Origin: Methanocorpusculum petauri
GTDB taxonomy: Archaea; Halobacteriota; Methanomicrobia; Methanomicrobiales; Methanocorpusculaceae
Reading direction: 5' to 3'
Assembly: GCF_026891975.1 (NCBI RefSeq)
Contig: NZ_JAPTGB010000020.1
Location: 1 to 40,362, forward strand
DNA length: 40,362 bases
This document shows positions 7,920-15,896 of this stretch, one piece after another. The position numbers were made by a program, and so were the translations under genes. Below the pieces are notes generated by a model that saw nothing but the letters and a program-made list of their open reading frames with translations, made no database searches and was not told the DNA's origin. Position 1 is the stretch's first letter. Every line of letters begins with the position of its first letter.

Positions 7920-8722
7920 AGGAAAAAAATCGCACACTGCTTCGCGCCGCAGATGAACTTGCACGGACAGTGGATGCTCTTGCGATTATTTCCTTTCTGA
8001 ACAAGGACAACGAAATTCATCTGGAAACTCCGGTGGTCTGGGTCCGCGACATTCAGCCCGAGATTCTCCGCGACCACACAATGGTGGCACTGGTGGACTA
8101 CTGTTCCAACCACATCATCGATGCCGTTGTCCAGTACAAAATTCTGACGAAAATGCAGAGCGGAACAGTTGTTGCAGTGTTTCCCTATGCTCTGCTGATC
8201 TATGATATCGAGGACGCAAACGATCAGTTCAATATTGAGCAGTACGGCGACATCGCCGATCTTGACGCACTGCATTCGGTGTTGTCGCTTGCGCTTGAAA
8301 TCGCCCGTGAAGGGCGCGAAGGGCGTGCAATCGGCACAGCATTTATCATCGGTGAAATTGAGGAACTGAAACGCTGGTCGCATCAGGGTGTCTTAAATCC
8401 GTATGAGGGCCACCCCGAGTCGGTACGCGATGTGCGGGTAAAGGAAAACTGGGAAAGCGTCAAAGAGTTCGCCCAGCTTGACGGCGTGTTCCTGATCGAC
8501 AAAGACGGCATTATCGGTGCATCCGGCAGATACCTGGACGCAGACGGCCGGGATGTTCAGCTCCAAAGCGGTCTTGGAGGACGCCATCTGGCAACAGCTG
8601 CAATTACCAAGGTTGCGCCTGCAATCGGGATTACCGTCTCCGAGAGCGGCGGTGTCGTCCGCGTGTTTGTGGCAGGAACCGCAGTTGCACAGATTCGGAC
8701 CGATATCCGGCTCTCTGTCTGA
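7916..8722 (+). CDS. dacZ: Probable diadenylate cyclase, archaeal DacZ type
   Basis: This protein probably makes cyclic di-AMP from two ATP. The 268-residue product matches the archaeal DacZ layout: an N-terminal domain (about 1-115), then a C-terminal DisA_N-type cyclase domain (about 118-262) with IGTAFIIGEIEEL, NPYEGH, LDGVFLID (D189-G190-V191), GRYLD, GLGGRHL (221-225 GGRHL) and VSESGGVVRVFVAG. The textbook catalytic motifs are DGA and RHR; here they read DGV and RHL. Archaeal members vary after RH, so activity is likely but not certain. It is the last gene of the kor-suc operon, overlapping sucD by 4 bases behind a GGAGGT site, and so is probably co-translated with central carbon enzymes. 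It is a soluble protein with no membrane segment. Confidence 0.85.
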   Translation: MKEKNRTLLRAADELARTVDALAIISFLNKDNEIHLETPVVWVRDIQPEILRDHTMVALVDYCSNHIIDAVVQYKILTKMQSGTVVAVFPYALLIYDIEDANDQFNIEQYGDIADLDALHSVLSLALEIAREGREGRAIGTAFIIGEIEELKRWSHQGVLNPYEGHPESVRDVRVKENWESVKEFAQLDGVFLIDKDGIIGASGRYLDADGRDVQLQSGLGGRHLATAAITKVAPAIGITVSESGGVVRVFVAGTAVAQIRTDIRLSV

Positions 8723-8739
8723 ATCTTTTTTTGAAAGAT
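8723..8739 (+). terminator. Hairpin and T-run ending the kor-suc-dacZ operon
   Basis: Right after the dacZ stop, ATCTTT (8723-8728) and AAAGAT (8734-8739) can pair, and a run of seven T (8726-8732) lies inside. It sits between two converging genes and probably ends the long operon. Confidence 0.5.
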
Positions 8740-8754
8740 CAGGCTGAAACCTGA

Positions 8755-9453
8755 TTACTCCTCCCCGTATCTTGCCTCCGCCACCCGTTCCAGTTCTGTA
8801 AGCCATGCATCGAAATGCGGACAGCAATTTCTGATGGCAGGAAGTCCGATCCGCTCAGCAACTGCCATCCCTTCCACAGTCTTTGAATACCGCGGATACA
8901 GTTTTTTCAGCCGTTTTGACGGTGCTGTCTCCGGACTCGTATTGATCTCTTCAGGCGTATACCTACTTCTGATTTCAATAAGTTCCGCATACTTTGATTC
9001 ACGGCCTACGGACAGTACGCGGTCCACAACGGATACATCTGAAAAGAGCAGTGCTTCGAACTCATGCAGCTGAATATAGGGAATAAAATTATCCTCTGCA
9101 ATAGTATCCCCGCTGATATCCGCATCCAGTTGTTGTTCCAGATAGGCAACCCGTTCCAGTGCGGTGGGAAATTTATTTACATCCGCCATTCCGGGAAAAT
9201 CTGCCGGAAGTCCGTAGTAGTCTATCATCGTTGTCACCACAGCATTTCTGTTCTTCAGCAGGCGGCGCGTATTCACCCGGAACTGTTCATAATGGCTTAA
9301 ACCTCCACGATGTGCAATGCCGCGGCTGTTGCTTGTCTTGTTGATAATAACCGCGACACTGCAGTTACACTCCTCAAGATGCGGCCGCAGCAGCCGTGAT
9401 ACAAATGCAGCCTCCGTGTATCCTTCCACGTGAATCTTCAGAAGAAGCGTCAC
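8755..9453 (-). CDS. DUF4276 (TOPRIM-like) family protein, probable defence partner
   Basis: This 232-residue protein belongs to DUF4276. Supporting motifs are the opening KIHVEGYTEAAFV (E10 and E14 region), TMIDYYGLPADFPG, and the very typical PYIQLHEFEALLFSD segment. The family is related to the TOPRIM fold, where conserved acidic residues bind metal for nucleic acid cleavage. Its start is GTG, overlapping the stop of the upstream ATPase gene by 4 bases (9450-9453), so the two are translationally coupled. Known ATPase plus TOPRIM/DUF4276 pairs resemble split OLD-family nucleases and are often found in phage defence loci. That role is inferred from family and pairing, not shown here. The cut or sensed substrate is unknown. 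Confidence 0.82.
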   Translation of the reverse strand: MTLLLKIHVEGYTEAAFVSRLLRPHLEECNCSVAVIINKTSNSRGIAHRGGLSHYEQFRVNTRRLLKNRNAVVTTMIDYYGLPADFPGMADVNKFPTALERVAYLEQQLDADISGDTIAEDNFIPYIQLHEFEALLFSDVSVVDRVLSVGRESKYAELIEIRSRYTPEEINTSPETAPSKRLKKLYPRYSKTVEGMAVAERIGLPAIRNCCPHFDAWLTELERVAEARYGEE

Positions 9454-10496
9454 GGATTTCCTCCCAGAACATTCATCTGCCAGAGTTCTCCGATGCTGTA
9501 CTCCTCAATCCAGTCCGCAAGAGTCTCGGGCGTCGGCACAGTAATTGTTGTTGTACCATGGCTCATGTCAACAATTAGAATCCGGGACCCGGTACTCTCT
9601 TCCGCCGGACCGAACGCATTCAGGAACTGCACCGACTGGGTGGACACTATCAGCTGTGTGCTCCGGCTTGCCAACTTCATCAGATCTGCAAGCACCGCAA
9701 TCGCAAACGGATGCAGTCCCAGTTCCGGTTCATCAATCAGAATCAGCCGCGGCGGAGTCGGCTGCAGGAGAAGAACTGCGAGGTTGATGAAACGCGCCGT
9801 GCCGCCGGACAGTACCTGCAGTCCGAATGCATGGCCGCCGCCCTGGGTATCTGTCCAGAGCAGTGTCCGGTTTTCGTTCTCCTCACGGAACAGAAAATCC
9901 CCGAACTGGGGGAATATCAGCCGGATGGTGTCGGTGATCTTTTCGAAGTACTCAGGTGCCGTCTGTTTGAGCCGGAACAAAAACTCCGTCAGTCGCCGCT
10001 CATCTTCTGTTCCCGTACACCGGCTCTGGAATCGATAGGTTGTCCAGCTCTGCAGATGCAGCCGGAAACTTTCCCATGACGCATCCATCTGCACTCCGGC
10101 GAATATTCCCGTTTCAATCGTATCGGACGACACCAGTTTCAGCGTCTTGTCCCCTGTTATGAGAGTCAGTTGTTCGGACGCGATGCGGCATCCGCTGCCG
10201 GACTCGGAATGAAGGTGTATTTCATAGAAACTGTCTCCGAACTCCGCCCGCAGGATGATTTTATTTGTCTGCCTGGTCCCGTACCGGAACAATACCTCGG
10301 GTCCGCCGCTCTCGGCGATATAGGTTTGCAGCTTTCCCGTCGTGATTGCATGCAGCAGCTCAAATATCCCGAGAATATTACTCTTCCCCGACCCGTTCGA
10401 TCCTATCAGGAGATTAATGCGGTCAAGCGGAAATTCAGCATCTTCGATCGAGCGAAATCCTGCGACCCGTATTCTTGAGATATCTGCGGCAGTCAT
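9450..10496 (-). CDS. AAA/ABC-type ATPase (RecF/OLD-like), partner of DUF4276 protein
   Basis: This 348-residue protein is a SMC/RecF-like ATPase of the AAA_21/AAA_15 group. Walker A is GSNGSGKS (32-39), the ABC-type signature is LSGGT (229-233), Walker B plus catalytic glutamate is LILIDEPELGLHP (251-263), and a switch-like STQS follows at 285-288. The central region (about 60-215) is the variable lid. The two ATPase halves are in one chain without a long coiled coil, as in OLD-like effectors rather than RecF itself. It overlaps the DUF4276 gene (GTGA junction). A TATA-like element 29 bases upstream suggests its own leaderless transcript, apart from the exporter gene farther upstream. It probably acts as sensor or regulator of a nuclease partner. 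Confidence 0.85.
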   Translation of the reverse strand: MTAADISRIRVAGFRSIEDAEFPLDRINLLIGSNGSGKSNILGIFELLHAITTGKLQTYIAESGGPEVLFRYGTRQTNKIILRAEFGDSFYEIHLHSESGSGCRIASEQLTLITGDKTLKLVSSDTIETGIFAGVQMDASWESFRLHLQSWTTYRFQSRCTGTEDERRLTEFLFRLKQTAPEYFEKITDTIRLIFPQFGDFLFREENENRTLLWTDTQGGGHAFGLQVLSGGTARFINLAVLLLQPTPPRLILIDEPELGLHPFAIAVLADLMKLASRSTQLIVSTQSVQFLNAFGPAEESTGSRILIVDMSHGTTTITVPTPETLADWIEEYSIGELWQMNVLGGNP

Positions 10497-10520
10497 TATT
10501 TGTCAGTATCGCTGCGGACG

Positions 10521-10529
10521 GTATTAAAG
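10521..10529 (-). promoter_or_regulatory. TATA-like box for the ATPase/DUF4276 pair
   Basis: On the minus strand CTTTAATAC is centred 29 bases before the ATG at 10496. That spacing predicts transcription starting at or within a few bases of the start codon, a leaderless mRNA. Confidence 0.45.
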
Positions 10530-10539
10530 ATGCGGCTTC

Positions 10540-10565
10540 GGATGTTTTTTTTCTGAAAAACATCC
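10540..10565 (-). terminator. Inverted repeat after the MFS exporter gene
   Basis: GGATGTTTTT (10540-10549) and AAAAACATCC (10556-10565) form a perfect 10-bp stem with a 6-base loop, directly adjoining the exporter stop codon (10566-10568). It is a good terminator candidate separating the exporter from the defence-like pair. Confidence 0.55.
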
Positions 10566-11999
10566 TTATCCACTCACCACCAGATCTTCGCGCTTCGTAA
10601 CCAGATTGGGAACAGCTGCCGACAAAATCAGTGTTACAATTCCGCAGAGAAGACCAAGAGCCGCGGTTGCGTGAAATCCTTCCACGAACAGAGATACAGA
10701 AAGATCGCTCACCGCAACACCAATCGAGGCCGGGACTGCAAGGGAGAACACCACCGCATATGCGGCAACCCCGAGAACTCCTCCGAGAAAGTCTGAAGTT
10801 ATCATCACCGACGTTCCGGTACCGGCTTCTCCTTCCGGTGCATGCTGCACAATACGGGTTGTTGCAGGACCTCCGGATATACCGAATGCAAGACCCATAC
10901 AGACAAGAGCCGGAATCAGTGCGATGATGCCAAACGATGGAACAATCAACAAAAGGGCCGCACAAAACGCTATCCGGCAGACCGCCGCAAGCATACAGGG
11001 AGTACGGCAGCCGATCCGATCACACCAGGCACCTACCGGAATACCGGTGAGTGCGGTAATAACGGAGGAGATCATCAGCAGAAGACCGGATACTGCCGCA
11101 TCAAGACCAAGTGCCGTGTGCATATAAAACGGCACCATATACATCACGCCCGCAAACACCATGCAGGTCAAAAGATACGACACCGTTACCGCAGAAAACT
11201 TCCAGTACCGGAATATTCTGATGTTTAACAGAGGGTTCCTGCTTCTCAGTGAGTGCAGGCAGAATATCACTGCACACACCGCAAACATACCCGCAAAGAA
11301 CTGAATCTCGGGGCTTGTCCAGCCGAACTCAGGGCCGCGCTCAAGCATCATGATAAACCCTGCAATTGCAAAAAACAGCACAAATGTTCCGAAGAAGTCA
11401 AACCTCTCCAGTTTCACCGGAGATGCCGGTACTGGAATTGCGGATCGTCCGAGAATAATTGCGGCAATTCCAATCGGGACGTTGATCAGAAATATCCAGT
11501 GCCATCCAAGATATGCCGTAATCAGACCGCCGATCGGGGGGCCGAACGTCAATGCGACACCGCCTGTTGTGGCAATCACGCCCATACCGAGCCCGCGCAT
11601 TCCTTCCGGCAGAAACCGGGTAACAAGCAGCGGGGCGGCTGCGGCAATCATCGATGCTCCAAGTCCCTGGAGCGCCCGTGCGGCTATCATGTACGATAAG
11701 GTCGGCGACACCACGCAGAGAAACGATCCCAGCGCAAACACTGCGAATCCGACGGAGAATACCTGCCGGATGCGTCCCTGATCGGCGATCTTTCCAAACG
11801 CCAGAATGAACCCTGCCATAATCAGAAGATATGCCATCACCACCCAGGAACTACCGGAGATGTCAACCCCGAAATCTCCGGCAATCACCGGCAGTGCAAC
11901 GTTGACAATTGAGCCGTCCAGACCGTCCATGAAGATGGCAAACGCTGCAATTAAGAGAATCATCTTCTGATGGCGCTGGTTTTTGATCACGGCATACAT
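10566..11999 (-). CDS. MFS drug/solute exporter, DHA2 (EmrB/QacA) family
   Basis: This 477-residue polytopic membrane protein has about 14 predicted helices, the DHA2 hallmark. The first helix carries the signature LDGSIVNVALPVI (about 26-38), and the loop after helix 2 is motif A-like (FGKIADQGRIRQVF). Motif C-like GPPIGGLITAYLGWHWIFLINVPIG follows near residues 155-178. It probably exports a hydrophobic compound using the proton gradient; the substrate cannot be read from sequence. Transcription diverges from the MarC gene, with a shared 104-base spacer. It has no adjacent TetR/MarR regulator, unlike many such exporters. Confidence 0.92.
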   Translation of the reverse strand: MYAVIKNQRHQKMILLIAAFAIFMDGLDGSIVNVALPVIAGDFGVDISGSSWVVMAYLLIMAGFILAFGKIADQGRIRQVFSVGFAVFALGSFLCVVSPTLSYMIAARALQGLGASMIAAAAPLLVTRFLPEGMRGLGMGVIATTGGVALTFGPPIGGLITAYLGWHWIFLINVPIGIAAIILGRSAIPVPASPVKLERFDFFGTFVLFFAIAGFIMMLERGPEFGWTSPEIQFFAGMFAVCAVIFCLHSLRSRNPLLNIRIFRYWKFSAVTVSYLLTCMVFAGVMYMVPFYMHTALGLDAAVSGLLLMISSVITALTGIPVGAWCDRIGCRTPCMLAAVCRIAFCAALLLIVPSFGIIALIPALVCMGLAFGISGGPATTRIVQHAPEGEAGTGTSVMITSDFLGGVLGVAAYAVVFSLAVPASIGVAVSDLSVSLFVEGFHATAALGLLCGIVTLILSAAVPNLVTKREDLVVSG

Positions 12000-12066
12000 C
12001 GGTTTATCTTATTAGATTGGCATTTTTCCATAATCAATCCGGCGGGATGTCTGTACGGTCCCCATG

Positions 12067-12073
12067 TATATAT
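12067..12073 (+). promoter_or_regulatory. TATA box of the MarC gene
   Basis: TATATAT at 12067-12073 is centred 34 bases before the ATG at 12104, implying a leader of only about 8 bases. It supports choosing 12104 over farther upstream in-frame starts, which would begin before the TATA box. Confidence 0.55.
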
Positions 12074-12103
12074 GAAAGAAACGCACATTCTCTAATTATA
12101 TTC

Positions 12104-12766
12104 ATGCTGGAGATACTCACTTCCATTGTTTCAGCGGCAATTACGCTGTTTATCATTCTGGACCCGCTTCTCTCCACGTCCATGTTCATTGATCTGACGC
12201 GCGGACTTTCCGGAAAAGAGGTGCTGAAACAGGCAGGTATCGCAACAGCAGTAGCCGGGGCACTGATGCTGGTGTTTCTGGTGTTTAACGACGTAATTTT
12301 CTCCATTCTCAATATTGAACTGGATAGTTTCAAGATTGCAGGTGGTATTATCCTCTTCATCCTGGGTCTGCAGATCGTACTGGGACTTGAGATCGGCGGG
12401 AAAGCTGCGCACGAAGCGCGGGCGGAACAGGCACGGGACGGTGCAGAACTTCTCCCCGGAACCGTACGGAAATCCATGGCAGGTGTCATCATCGGAACGC
12501 CGATCATGTGCGGCCCCGGAACGATCACAACGGTGATGATCATCGGTTCGCAGTACGGAATTTTGGTAACCGCAGCGGCAATTGTGCTGTCCCTCCTTGT
12601 TATCTGGATGATTCTGGCGTTCTCTTCACGGATCACAGCCCTCCTTGGCGAAACGGTGATTGTGATTCTGTCCAAAATTGTGGGGCTGCTGCTCACGGCG
12701 ATTGCGGTTCACACAATCTGGAGCGGTGTTGTAGGCCTTATCGGACTGACGGCGGCAGGCTTCTGA
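12104..12766 (+). CDS. MarC/YhgN-family integral membrane protein
   Basis: The 220-residue protein has six predicted membrane helices and the MarC family pattern: an FIILDPLLSTSMFIDLTRG segment after the first helix (NPxGxxPxF in bacterial members, modified here to DPLLSTSMF) and IGTPIMCGPGTITTVMIIG in the middle, typical of the family's second repeat. The function of MarC proteins is not established; they were named after the mar locus but are not proven drug exporters. An in-frame ATG at 12017 would add 29 polar residues and precede the TATA box, so I start at 12104. The next gene starts one base after this stop, so they are co-transcribed. Confidence 0.85.
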   Translation: MLEILTSIVSAAITLFIILDPLLSTSMFIDLTRGLSGKEVLKQAGIATAVAGALMLVFLVFNDVIFSILNIELDSFKIAGGIILFILGLQIVLGLEIGGKAAHEARAEQARDGAELLPGTVRKSMAGVIIGTPIMCGPGTITTVMIIGSQYGILVTAAAIVLSLLVIWMILAFSSRITALLGETVIVILSKIVGLLLTAIAVHTIWSGVVGLIGLTAAGF

Positions 12767-12767
12767 T

Positions 12768-13439
12768 ATGGTTGTCTTCCGGCCTGAGCTGACCGAAGTC
12801 ATCGTGTTTGATCTCGAAGCATTTGTGCCTCCCTGTGACAGACGACGGAAAAACGGGGCTTCACTTGCGGTCAATCCATATCGTGAGGGACATACTCTGC
12901 TCGGCGGGGTAATCTACCGTGCCCGGCCTCTTGAAGATGTGGTTATCGAGAACTTTACCCATCACTGGATATGGCGGGACGGATCGGAAGAAGAGGTGGT
13001 AAAACATCTGTTTGCGGTCTTTTCGGATGTCTGGGGGCACATCTCCGCAAAGAAACGTATCCACTGCGATCCTCTTGTCTTTGGAATCGGCATTTCCACT
13101 TTTGATTTGCCGTTCCTTGCGGTAAAATGCCGGGAATATGCGGTTGCCCCGCCTGACGTTATCTATGAGACGATCTGCAAACTGCGGGTAGTTGATCTGG
13201 CAACCGCCGGCATCGGATTTTTGCAGATTCCGCGACCGGTTCTGCATCCGTGTACGCACAACGAACTTGCCAACGGATTTCTCGGAGAACGCGATCAGAA
13301 ACCGACCGGGAAACGGGTCTGGGACATGGCGGACGAAAAGGAGTATGCGGCAATTGAGGAGCGGTGCGAGGGTGAAGTACGGGAGATGGTTGCGCTGATG
13401 CAGGTGATGACGGCCCAGTGCCAAAAAAACAGGGAGTGA
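12768..13439 (+). CDS. Predicted RNase H-like (DEDD-type) 3'-5' exonuclease
   Basis: This 223-residue protein looks like a stand-alone exonuclease domain of the PolB/DnaQ type. An Exo I-like motif VFDLEAF (D-x-E) lies at residues 14-20, and an Exo II-like GIGISTFDLPFL lies near 107-118. The expected Exo III motif (Y/H...D) is represented only by an ERCEGEVREM helix near 203-212, where the metal-binding Asp would be Glu. The segment KLRVVDLATAG matches the helix preceding the nucleic-acid groove. It is joined to marC with a one-base gap and converges on hisD 6 bases away. It may be a true nuclease with E for D, or a weakened one. Substrate unknown. Confidence 0.6.
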   Translation: MVVFRPELTEVIVFDLEAFVPPCDRRRKNGASLAVNPYREGHTLLGGVIYRARPLEDVVIENFTHHWIWRDGSEEEVVKHLFAVFSDVWGHISAKKRIHCDPLVFGIGISTFDLPFLAVKCREYAVAPPDVIYETICKLRVVDLATAGIGFLQIPRPVLHPCTHNELANGFLGERDQKPTGKRVWDMADEKEYAAIEERCEGEVREMVALMQVMTAQCQKNRE

Positions 13440-13445
13440 AGGAAG

Positions 13446-14696
13446 TTATTCTCTGCGGACGCGGACCGAGTTCGCGTGAGCCGCAAGTCCTTCGGCGGTT
13501 GCGAGGGTTTCGGTAACATCGCCGATGGTCTCAAGACCGTCACGGGTGACAATCTGTACCTGCGACCGCTTCATAAAGTGGTTGACGTCAAGGGCGGAGT
13601 AGCTTTTTGCATAGCCTGCTGTCGGAAGTACGTGATTTGTTCCCGATGCATAGTCGCCGCAGGCAACAGGGGTGTAAGGGCCGATGAAGATCGAACCCGC
13701 ATGGCGGATCCCGGAGAGCGTTGCAAGCGGGTCCACGGTCTGAATCGAGAGATGTTCGGGAGCGATGCGGTTTATCAGGGCGATTGCATCCTCCATGTCC
13801 TCTGCAATCACGTAGCCGGAATGGGCGAGTGCTTTTTCCATAATCTCGCGGCGCGGGGCGGTTGCCATCTGCACTGTGATCTCTTCCCCGACAGCTTCGG
13901 CAAGTGCAGCGCTGTCGGTCACCAGCACACACGCAGCATTTGGATCATGCTCAGCCTGGGCTAAGACATCAGCTGCAACGAAGGCAGGTTCTGCAGAGGA
14001 ATCAGCGATGATACCAATTTCGCTTGGTCCTGCCGGGAAGTCGATGTCTGCGTACTCGCGAAGCATCATCTTCGCCTGAGTGACAAAGACATTGCCGGGG
14101 CCGACTATCTTTTGCACCGGCCGGATGGTCCCGGTTCCGAGGGCCATTGCTGCAATTGCCTGGGCGCCGCCCACCTGATACGCCTCATGAACACCGGCAA
14201 TATCAAGGGCCACCAGCGTCAGCGGATGGACCTTCGGCGGGGTACAGACGACAATCTCCGGAACTCCAGCAACCCGCGCCGCAACAGTTGTCATCAGGAC
14301 AGTGGACGGATAGGCTGCGCGGCCTCCGGGAATGTAGGCGCCGATGCGGTCAAGCGGTGTGGTCTTCACGCCGAGCGTAATTCCCGGCTCCATCTCCTCA
14401 AGCCACAGTGTTTTGCTCTTCTGCAGTTCATGGAACTGGGTGATGCGGGCCTCTGCCTCGATCAGCGCCTGCACCAGTTCGGGTGCAACACTGTCATAGG
14501 CTGCGTCGATATCCTCCTGCGGGATACGGAGCGAATCAAGCCGCTGATGGTCGAACTTTTCCGTGAGGGCAAAGAGTGCAGCGTCGCCGTTTGTCTTTAC
14601 GTCCTCAATAATCGTGTTTACGGTGTCCTTGACATCAGAAAGAGAGCCTCTCCGCATACCAATCCATGACTCAACCGAGAGCGGTTGCCAAAACAT
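13446..14696 (-). CDS. hisD: Histidinol dehydrogenase
   Basis: This enzyme catalyses the last two steps of histidine synthesis, oxidising L-histidinol to L-histidine with two NAD+ in the cytoplasm. The 416-residue protein has the signature region GAYIPGGRAAYPSTVLMTTV, then IVGPGNVFVTQAK, AGPSEIGIIADSSA, and the catalytic PEHLS near residue 315. The C-terminal domain has CGDYASGTNHVLPT. Length fits the family (about 430). It is a single gene here, with no other his genes in the window, as is common for dispersed archaeal his genes. A TATA-like element 29 bases upstream of the ATG implies a leaderless transcript. Confidence 0.96.
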   Translation of the reverse strand: MFWQPLSVESWIGMRRGSLSDVKDTVNTIIEDVKTNGDAALFALTEKFDHQRLDSLRIPQEDIDAAYDSVAPELVQALIEAEARITQFHELQKSKTLWLEEMEPGITLGVKTTPLDRIGAYIPGGRAAYPSTVLMTTVAARVAGVPEIVVCTPPKVHPLTLVALDIAGVHEAYQVGGAQAIAAMALGTGTIRPVQKIVGPGNVFVTQAKMMLREYADIDFPAGPSEIGIIADSSAEPAFVAADVLAQAEHDPNAACVLVTDSAALAEAVGEEITVQMATAPRREIMEKALAHSGYVIAEDMEDAIALINRIAPEHLSIQTVDPLATLSGIRHAGSIFIGPYTPVACGDYASGTNHVLPTAGYAKSYSALDVNHFMKRSQVQIVTRDGLETIGDVTETLATAEGLAAHANSVRVRRE

Positions 14697-15010
14697 GAGT
14701 ATCTATTTTACTTCTGATGCTATTTACGTTATTCACGAGTTCGTCTATCTAATGCAGAACTTCCCGTACTCCGCGCACACCCATGTCACTTTGCAGCCTG
14801 CTTCACTTCCTCTCTAAAGGGAACCCTCCCTCGCTTCCGGTGGTCAACAGCCGCTGTTCCTGAGCCCGAAGGGGCGAGTGTAACCTGGATTGCATATTTT
14901 TCTGAGGTTGTGTATCCGTTCGTCTGTGGCAGACCGGGCGGGGCACAACCCCAGATTAGAAATAACAATTCCGGGAAACATATGTAGTAACGCTAACGAG
15001 GAGAAAACAC
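14697..15010. promoter_or_regulatory. Divergent hisD / cbiZ intergenic region
   Basis: This 314-base spacer holds no recognisable gene. The hisD TATA-like box (AACGTAAATA on the minus strand) is at 14721-14730. For cbiZ, GAGGAG (14998-15003) is a clear ribosome binding site before the GTG start at 15011. AT-rich TAGAAATAAC at about 14956-14965 or CATATGT near 14979-14985 may be its TATA box. I looked for a cobalamin riboswitch because cbiZ is a B12 salvage gene and found no B12-box-like GCCACTG on this strand. A small GCCC/GGGC hairpin lies near 14862-14873. Confidence 0.45.
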
Positions 15011-15892
15011 GTGCGCTACCACTACGACAAAGACACCGTCTATATCCGGGGTGAGTTCCGGGCAGCAAGTACCGGCATCAACGGAGGATTGAAGGATATC
15101 TCCACCATCTTCAACCATACCGTTCCGAAAAACTTTGACCATGCCGACCCGCAGAAATTTGTCAGGGAACTACTTGCGCGGAAGGGATACGGAACCGACG
15201 CCTTCGGCCTGCTGACCGCCGTATGGATGCAGAACCTCTGCATTCTCCAATATGACTACATCACCGTCTTTGTCACCGCCGGTGTCTCCAACCCGAACCC
15301 TGATCCCGCAAAACCCCATACCATCAATATCATCGTCACCTCAGATGAGAGCATGTCCGACGCTGCCATCCTCGAAACAATCATGACCGCAACCGAGGCA
15401 AAAGCCCATGCACTCAGAAATCTCGGTCGTGACTTCACCGGAACAACCTCCGACGCTGTTGTGGTTGCCGCGGTTTCAGACATTGAGCCGAAACATATCT
15501 ATGCTGGAACTTTCACCGACACAGGCCGCCGTGTGTACGACGCAGTTCTCATGGGCGTAACCGCCTCTCTTGATCGCCATGAGGGACGCGTGCAGCGCAC
15601 GACCCCCTCCTACTTCATCTTCTCCCGTTACGGCGGCGATCACTGGGTTGAGTGGCAGAAAAAAGACTGTCCCTACTATCCCTGTCACTTCAAAAACCAG
15701 GCCTGCGATTTCTGCTACTGTCCCTTCTACCCCTGTTACGACAGAGACCTTGGCGAGTTTGTTGACAGCTCATCAGGAGGAAAAATCTGGGCATGCACCA
15801 ACTGCCTGCTCCTCCATAAACCCGAAGTTGCCGGATATCTGAAAAAACATCCCGACGCAACGCTTGATGAACTGAAGGATCTACCGAACTGA
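15011..15892 (+). CDS. cbiZ: Adenosylcobinamide amidohydrolase with C-terminal cysteine-rich domain
   Basis: CbiZ removes the aminopropanol arm from adenosylcobinamide to give adenosylcobyric acid, letting archaea salvage incomplete corrinoids. Residues about 10-190 match the CbiZ domain: GINGGLKDISTIFNHTV, GLLTAVWMQ and VFVTAGVSNPNPDP. Residues about 215-275 form a separate cysteine-rich small domain (KDCPYYPCHFKNQACDFCYCPFYPCYDR, then a later CTNC and LLHKP), a likely metal-binding module that often accompanies archaeal CbiZ. The GTG start at 15011 has the GAGGAG site just upstream. The nreA gene starts 4 bases after the stop, so the two are co-transcribed. Corrinoids matter in methanogens for methyl transfer (Mtr). 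Confidence 0.87.
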   Translation: MRYHYDKDTVYIRGEFRAASTGINGGLKDISTIFNHTVPKNFDHADPQKFVRELLARKGYGTDAFGLLTAVWMQNLCILQYDYITVFVTAGVSNPNPDPAKPHTINIIVTSDESMSDAAILETIMTATEAKAHALRNLGRDFTGTTSDAVVVAAVSDIEPKHIYAGTFTDTGRRVYDAVLMGVTASLDRHEGRVQRTTPSYFIFSRYGGDHWVEWQKKDCPYYPCHFKNQACDFCYCPFYPCYDRDLGEFVDSSSGGKIWACTNCLLLHKPEVAGYLKKHPDATLDELKDLPN

Positions 15893-15896
15893 TACT

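Noticed and set aside
9430-10038. 202-codon plus-strand frame opposite the ATPase gene
   Set aside because: The minus strand encodes intact Walker A, signature and Walker B motifs in one frame; the plus-strand frame has none.
14740-15010. Cobalamin riboswitch upstream of cbiZ
   Set aside because: Looked for because cbiZ is a B12 salvage gene, but no B12-box-like sequence or long structured leader was found.
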